Below, in pieces: positions 57,617-64,000 of a stretch of 64,000 nucleotides of DNA (positions are counted from its first letter, which is position 1; every line of letters begins with the position of its first letter). This DNA is from Helianthus annuus (Eukaryota > Streptophyta > Magnoliopsida > Asterales > Asteraceae): assembly GCF_002127325.2 (NCBI RefSeq), contig NC_035439.2:140741901-140805900 (forward strand). Direction: 5' to 3'. The translations under genes and the position numbers were made by a program. The notes beneath the pieces were generated by a model, which was not told the DNA's origin, did no database searches, and was given only the letters and a program-made list of their open reading frames with translations.

Positions 57617-58866
57617 TGTTTGCAGCAGACATCGTCATATGATTTAGACGAGATTCGATTATCTCGGGTTATGTTTTGAGAAGCGTAGCGTTTTAACCAC
57701 CTTACTTATTATTATGATTACTCCATAAAGCACAGGAACACGTCGGCACATAAACACGTAGGCACGTAATCCACATAGGCACATAAGCACATAAGCACGT
57801 TGGCACGTAAGCACATAAGCACGTAATCCACGTAAGCACATATTTTGCACGTATTCACCGACATATTTTGCACATATTCACCTATCTTTCAAAGCTGCGT
57901 ATTGCGCTCGAGAGTTGCGAGCGATTGCGTGTAGCGATAGCGAGTAGCGATAGCGAGTAGCGTACGAGAGTTCATAGTTTGCGTTGCGATTAGTTAGCAT
58001 TTGAGGTTCGATAGCTGTGCGAGTGGTGCGTGTTTTGATGAGCGATGAGGAGAGGGCATAACGTTGGAGATTTCCAACTTATCGCTTTCCGCTCATAAGT
58101 CGTAAATTCAAAAGTTATAAACCTATAAATCACATAAAATCGATAGCACGTAAAATCAACGACTGCGGGCTTAGAATCGAAATAGATTGTCTTGGGTGTT
58201 AGACATCGACTACCCAAAGTGATTCGACTATTCACAACGACCTCGAGTACACGCTTTGGCCTTCTAGACTGTGTTCTCACCGTAATCCGGGCGAACATCA
58301 CTCATTCTTTCAGTTACTATGTGAATTGAGTCGTTGGAATCCATCGAGACTTTGGTGAGAGTTTTGTAAAACCAAAGTAAGGAATGAAATTTGATCATTA
58401 AGATGCGGGTTTCACCCCTAACTTAACAACTTTGTTCCTGAAAGTGTGGTAAAACCATCTCTTTCTCGTGGTTTATTTCGTTATGAGAGTAAAAATACGC
58501 GTAGAGTGAGCGATTTTATCGAGAGTTCTTGGTTTTCACACCTAATCTCGACTCAATCACTCGGTTGTGTTATGCTAGTGTTTTCGAAAAAAACGTGTGT
58601 ACCGTATCAGCCTTAGGAAAGGCTAACTAGTTTCCGGCCTTAGGAAAGGCCTTCTTTGCGTGAAGCTGTAGTATGCGGTGTTCGCACGAAGATGTAGTTT
58701 TTGAGCGAGAGTAACAAGAGTAAGCTCGCGCAAAACCCCTACTGGGTTTGCACAAGGTGGGCCTATTGGTACTTAGACTATAGACTAGGTCAATCCTAAG
58801 ACTCGGATCCCATACTAGGTCGAGTCTTTCCTAATTCCCTATAGTTATGGCTCTAATACGAATCTA
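57617..58866 (-). mobile_element. 5' leader of the gypsy element with PBS
   Basis: Between the LTR and gag. The presumed primer-binding site (ATTCGTATTAGAGCCATAAC, minus strand, about 58865-58846) lies next to the LTR. Contains a CACGTAAGCACATAAGCACG minisatellite (57735-57870), GCGATAGCGAGTA repeats (57930-57965) and a CCTTAGGAAAGGC doublet (58611-58651). Confidence 0.55.
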
Positions 58867-58867
58867 T

Positions 58868-61215
58868 CACACCCCAACCGATGGCGGAATCATCGGGGCA
58901 TGGCAATGAGCGAAACAGATTGTTCAAGAGAATCTACAACAACTATTAAATTACCAAATCTTTAATGTTAATATCCCATACTACTAACAGATAAAGTAAT
59001 GATAGTCATTAGAGATAATAGTCTCAAAAACAAGTAAACTGTTCCGACAACTCAGATTTATTTAGTTTGTTTCTAGACTTCCTACTTGATTCAGCAAGCA
59101 AGCATAGCATCCTATCAACCTATCACATACATTAAAATAAAGTCAATACATAAAATGTAAAGGTGAGTACACAAGTTTGCATAGCATATAGTAGCAAAAG
59201 CATTTACGCATAACCAGTATGTAACACGTAGAAATGTGAATCAAGTAAGCTATCGACAATGACGTATGCAACCGATATGACTGCGAGTTGTAGAATGCGC
59301 AACACATTATCACCACTGTGACCATGTGAAGTAATACCCTTAACAACCCATGTCCACGACAGGTGCTGAGTCCAAACTATAGTACTATCGTTGCTAAGAT
59401 GTCAGGCAAACAATCACTGTGTAAACATAACATACAAGCATTCATCGAGTCACGTATAACAAGAGAGAGCGGTTAGCGTTTATAAAGAGTTTGAGTATTG
59501 TGTGCGTTGTGTGTTGGTATAGAACGTATGTAACACCCAAAAGTGTGTTAAGCGAAAAAGGGTTCGAGTATACTCATAGTATGTGTTTAACAAATAAACA
59601 CAGTCTTGGATTGAAGGGAGCGCCTTGGAGTTAGCCTGAGCATAGAACAGTAGCGTAAGCGTTGAACAACGTGTAAATACAGTGCGTCGAATGAGTTAAG
59701 TGTCGAATGGTGAGTCGAGTGGATGGTCATCCGGACAGATGACCATTCAAACGGATAGCCATTCGAATAAGTGTGGGTGTTTGTAAATCGTTTTGGAAAT
59801 TTTGAAGTTTTCGTTGTAGTATTTAAACAAGTCATTCGGTCGGATGGTCATCCGGACGGATGGCCATTCGATCGGATGGCTACTCGATCGAGAGTTTGGT
59901 AGTTTGAAGTTTTGGTCAAATTGTTTTGAACAAGAGATAGTGCAAAGGACAAGTCACCTGGTCGAATAGTCATTCGATCGGATGGTCATCCGATCGGATG
60001 GCCACTCGAGTGGGCAACCTGTTGTTTTGAAAATTTCACAAAGTTTTCTAAGTTCAAAAGTTTTGAGTTTTAACAGAGGCGGCGTGACGACGTGTCAAAC
60101 AATGGGAAACCACACCAAGTCCAGCTCAGTCGATCGGATGGGAATCACCCCATTCGATTGGACTAACTGTCCTTGTTGGAGCTTAATGTTTAACCCGTGA
60201 ATCGGTCGTACCTCTGGTGGAAATCCGTTTTCAGACCGGTTCTCAGCTAGAGAATGAGTAGAGAGCCTGAAATGAGTCTAGATTCCATCGGTTTTGAGTA
60301 AAAAGTGAAGAAAAGTTGAAGTCAGTTGAAATTAGTGGAAATATGTCGAAATCTCTGGAAATCTTGTTGAGATTTGTGTTAAAATGCATGGAAATCCTTT
60401 AGATCTGAACCAATCTTGATGAGATGACGTCACACAACCAAGTGCATAAGCACTAAGATGATGTCACCTTCAAGGGTCCAAATCAGGTGATTTCATGGAG
60501 AAAACCAGTGATTTTGATGGAGAAGATGATGTAGAAGTGTGTTGTGGTGATGGAAGTACAATATTGAGGGAGAAATACTTACGAAATAGCATTGAATCGA
60601 GAGAAATGTGCTTAAGAGTGACTTGGGAGCGAGTTGGGTCGGAGGGAGCTGTCACATCAGTGAACAGTAACATGTACGGGTATTTATAGTGTGAGAGAGG
60701 AGATAAGGCGGTGGAGAGTGCGAGGGTCAAATGGATGTCCATTCGGTCGAATGGTCATTCGACCAGTCGAGTGGTGCAAGTTAGTTTTCCAACTTTCGTT
60801 TCGTGCGTGAAGCGTTACGTTGCGTTTAAGCGGGTTGCGAGTAAGCATTGCATTGAGATAACCACATAACATTAAATAATCACACATATATCACACATAA
60901 CACATAAATGCATAAAAGTAAATCTCCGTTTCGAGTTGCGTTGAGATTGCGTTGCGATAGCATTGTGATAGCGTTTAATATAAACATGCGATGTAATATG
61001 CGATAAAATGCGTTAAATAGTATGCGTTATAAACTGCGTTTAGAATGCGATAAATGCGTTTTGAATAAGCATTGTGAAATAGCGTTTAATAATGCGTTTG
61101 AAAACATAGTTTAAAACGGTTAACCCTTAGCGTTAGTCGGAATCTCGAGAGTACAAGTCAATTAAGCAATAAATGACAGACCTAAGTAATGACCCGAAGA
61201 GTCGGGTTGTTACAA
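58868..61215 (-). mobile_element. Long 5' LTR of the gypsy element
   Basis: Read on the minus strand it starts TGTAACAACCCGACTCTTCG and ends CGCCATCGGTTGGGGTGTGA, about 2.35 kb. It carries GGATGGTCATCCGGACGGAT repeats (59715-60010 and near 60745) and GCGTTGCGATAGCG words (60800-61110). It precedes the PBS, leader and gag in the right order. No second copy is present to confirm the limits. Confidence 0.55.
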
Positions 61216-61800
61216 TTAAGGCAAGGTATTAAAACGGGTCAATGCTTTAACCCGAGCCAGGTATGTGTAATGGGCCAAACTCTCATCGAGAACTTAAGGT
61301 TCAATGAGAGTTAAACGAAGTCAACAATGAGCATTGGGTTACCTTAATAGGTAAAACTAATAATTTAAATTGTAGTCATTGCGTCTTTAGAAACATAATG
61401 ATTTTAAATAAGATTATAGCTAAAATGTGCGATATTGGTCAAACATGTTATTGAAAATCCTTCGTCGTAAAAGAAGGGGCTAAGGTTGACCAAAACGCCC
61501 TTGAACGATAAACCAGGCAAACAACCCTTAAGGGTAGTTTGAAAATAAGTTTTATAATTGAGTAATTCTTTTGATAAGTGTATAAGTGAAAGGTATTAGC
61601 CTTTTTAGTCTAACGTCTCGTAATGGGTTTTTTTTTATAAATTACTTAACCGAAGGGTACAATTCAGAAAAATATGATTTTACCATAAGAAATCCACCAC
61701 AAATATCGTTGTGGTGGGAAAATAAAAGAAGTCTTAGGGTGGCAATAGGAGGTAAGATGAAGAAGCGAGATTTAGGCTTAAATGCTTAAATTCTCTTAAC
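61216..61800. other. No gene; retrotransposon-flank sequence
   Basis: AT-rich sequence beyond the LTR start, probably part of another LTR element. No supported coding region. Confidence 0.3.
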
Positions 61801-61808
61801 GGGTCAAA

Positions 61809-61973
61809 ATGAATTACCTGGGAGGGAGACCCGTGCCATATCCTGCCAAGTCCGGGACTGGTGAGCCTTCTAAGGTGGCAGAGGCAGCGGTGAAGGCAAG
61901 CGGTAAGACGGAGGCTGGAGAGGATGCTGGTGAAGGTGGAGCTAAGGATGTTGGTGAAGGTGCTGCCCCATGA
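61809..61973 (+). other. Short Ala/Gly/Glu-rich open frame
   Basis: Open for 54 codons after ATG at 61809: MNYLGGRPVPYPAKSGTGEP, then an Ala/Gly/Glu/Lys-rich stretch ending GEGAAP. GC-rich relative to its surroundings and hydrophilic. It may be a remnant of retrotransposon cargo or a low-complexity artefact. Not recognised. Confidence 0.2.
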
Positions 61974-63280
61974 TGGCAGCGAAGTGGGCGATGATGGATA
62001 ATGATGCCTAGGCCGGAGCCCACTTTTTAATTCTGATGGTTTGTAATCATTAAACAATTTACATTTCCTTCACTTTGAAAAATTTTATTTTCCTGCCCTT
62101 AGAATAGTATAACAATTGAAGGTGGAGGGATCCTGCTGTATCAGGATGAAGCCTTCAATTGTTTATGTTAATATGCTTTAGAACAATTTGCATTCTTGGT
62201 GGATGGGTCTCGGTTTAAGATGAAGCCAAGAATGTACTATTTTGAATCGTTATTATTAGACTAATCTTTTGACCTTATCTCCATGTTGCATGTTGTTTTG
62301 AAAAATTTAGTCTAAGTATCCGGATCAGGATATTAGTATGATTTTGATTGTTTTTCCATTCTTGTTTCAAAGTGTTTTATAAAAATTCGGTAAAATATAA
62401 CTTTTCATAAAAAATCCCACCTATTTAGATAAGGCCTTCAAACTTAGGAAAAATAGGAATCCATACCAGAAACACTTAGGTAGCAACTTCATATTTAACC
62501 TTAGGACCAATTGTTATATCCCCAACACGAAATGTTTTCAACATTCGTTGCATTCAGCCCCAGCGCAGATGTCCCCTGTCTGTGCAGGATCAGCATGTTG
62601 CATCAGCATATAGCCTGCTTATGTATTCCTTCACTTAGTATTTAAATTTCGTAATCTTCCATCAATAAAGAAATATGTATGAACACAATTGTAGTTTAAC
62701 ATATTCTTGGGACTATCCAAACTCCCGTGTTTTGCTGGGGATAAACCCATGTTTCGTGTGCTACAGGCAGGAGTGTATAAACTCCAAGACTTAAAAAGGT
62801 GAAAACCTTTAAACCTTAGAGAGTATGAAAATACCCTTCGCATGAGAGAGGGTGATCAATCCTTATATATTGTAAGGATCCAGGATATAGCCAATAATAA
62901 CGAAATTTTTAGCCACTGTTACATGAACTGGTCCCACCATCTTGAACTATACCCGGATAACTTGCGCTTCAAGCGGAGTGTTTAAACCCAATTCGAGAGA
63001 AAGGTGAATACCTTTAAACCTTTGAAGGGATATAACACCCTTAAACGTGAGAGAGGGGGCGAATCCTCTAGTCTTTCGATTTATCTTGAGCAAATATCCT
63101 GGAGTGTTATCCTGAAATGTATCCCTACAAAACACCTTCAAACTAAGGTGAGAGTGGGTGTTAGCTTGGCTAACACCCCTCCGATGCTTAAGTCAGTACA
63201 AGGTTTCAAAAAAGAATAATAAATGAAACAAATTAAACATATTTAAATAAGGTAGAGTTCATACCATCCTGAGTTAGAAT
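61974..63280 (-). repeat. Retrotransposon 3' region with degenerate tandem units
   Basis: Downstream (minus strand) of the integrase remnant. Units with AAAGGTGAAAACCTTTAAAC / AAAGGTGAATACCTTTAAAC, then ACCCTT and GAGAGAGGG, recur at 62795-62850 and 63000-63060, with AACTCC/AACACTCC lead-ins. Such 3' tandem arrays are known in Tat/Ogre-type gypsy elements. Confidence 0.45.
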
Positions 63281-64000
63281 TTAAATTATAAACTCACTTG
63301 TAATAAGCTTTGAGGTGTATGGCATTCTAGGATCGTGGTAGCATATCCCCCTCCATTGTCTTGAGCCTATATGCTCCCTTTTCGGATTCTGATTCTATCT
63401 CATACGGTCCTTCCCATTTTGGGGCTAATTTTCCATCGGCATGATTAGTTGTATTCTGAAATGCTTTTCTCAATACCCAATCCCCAACTTGAAATCTTCT
63501 TGTCCTTGTATTTCTGTTGTAAGACTTGGCTATCCTCAGCTGGTATGTTGCCATCCTTAGTTTTGCTGCGTCTCTTGTCTCATCAACAGTATCCAACTCT
63601 TGGCATAAGGTTTCAGGATTCGAATCAGGATTTCATAGACTTGATCTAGCTATAGATATCACCATTTCAGTTGGAATCACTGCTTCTGCCCCAAATACTA
63701 ATGAGAATGTGGTCTGCCCAATAGCATTTTTTGCAATTGTTCTATCTGCCCATAGGACAAATGGTAGTTCCTAAACCCATTTTCCTTTTTTAGAACCTAA
63801 TCTCTTTTTCAGATTATTGACAATTATCTTGTTCAAGGATTCTGCCTGCCCATTAGCTTGAGGATGCACCGGTGTTGATGTTATCATCTTTATAGCCCAA
63901 CTCTTGCGAAAGTCTGTAGTCCTTTTGCTGATGAATTGAGAGCCATTTGTCACAAATTATCTCGGTCGGTATCCCGAATCTTGTTAGTATATTCCTCTTT
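63281..64000 (-). pseudogene. Ty3/gypsy integrase C-terminus, broken
   Basis: Minus strand, continuing off the window. The integrase core piece SWAIKMITSTPVHPQANGQA and LNKIIVNNLKKRLGSKKGKW is followed by LPFVLWADRTIAKNA, then the C-terminal RRFQVGDWVLRKAFQNTTNH and KLAPKWEGPYEIESESEKGA. This matches the Tat/Athila side of plant Ty3/gypsy. In-frame stops: TAG near 63773-63771, TGA near 63640, and TAG near 63327 where Trp is expected (LPRS-stop-NAIHLKAYYK). Its lineage differs from the gag at 56813-57616, so they are remains of two elements. Confidence 0.8.

Noticed and set aside
57735..57870. Short regular repeats that could suggest a CRISPR array
   Set aside because: Units of CACGTAAGCACATAA type are contiguous with no unique spacers, in a plant retrotransposon leader; a minisatellite.
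59587..60742. Several 65-90-codon frames on both strands
   Set aside because: They lie within a gypsy LTR, overlap one another and show no recognisable protein.

Overview
This is nuclear DNA from a flowering plant. It is AT-rich, packed with transposable elements, and its genes are spliced with GT-AG introns. The repeat styles and the phloem-protein-2 / receptor-kinase gene family seen here are typical of the daisy family (Asteraceae: lettuce, chicory, chrysanthemum, sunflower and relatives). That placement rests on remembered family resemblance, not on a search. There are no bacterial features, no rRNA or functional tRNA genes and no CRISPR. I see no gene in the window that is convincingly intact; the recognisable genes are decayed copies, captured exons or transposon proteins.

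Layout. 285-6203: a large minus-strand Helitron carrying a 1.34-kb inverted duplication of a phloem protein 2 (PP2) gene. 6199-10501: a second, adjoining Helitron of the same family in the same orientation. 10.5-14 kb: fragments of an unrecognised minus-strand gene, a truncated receptor-like pseudokinase and a hAT MITE. 14.2-17.7 kb: a three-copy tandem array of a LINE fragment, with a hAT MITE sitting at the unit junctions. 18.4-19.6 kb: two abutting PIF/Harbinger MITEs and a MULE MITE. 19.75-25.86 kb: a spliced but disrupted copy of the plant nuclear-basket nucleoporin NUP1/NUP136. Its introns hold a MULE MITE, a hAT element with a TRIM retrotransposon nested in it, and a Helitron. 26.4-35.4 kb: nested MITEs, two Helitrons, a Gly-rich pseudogene and further MITEs. 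35.96-41.61 kb: a 5.7-kb Helitron with captured exons and two inverted-repeat elements separated by (TA)n tracts. 42.2-47.5 kb: a PIF/Harbinger-associated SANT/NAM-like gene split by a Helitron that itself contains a MULE. 47.7-54.9 kb: two sister Helitrons, a truncated LINE, SINEs and MITEs. 55-64 kb: broken Ty3/gypsy retrotransposons with gag, a long LTR and integrase remains.

How the parts relate. The window is a record of layered insertions. Many elements can be bounded to the base by their target-site duplications: 9 bp for MULEs, 8 bp for hAT, 3 bp TTA/TAA for PIF, 5 bp for the TRIM, and 15-19 bp for the LINE and SINEs. The most biologically suggestive locus is the PP2 inverted repeat. 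If transcribed through its 197-bp spacer it would fold into a long hairpin able to feed small-RNA silencing of the PP2 family.
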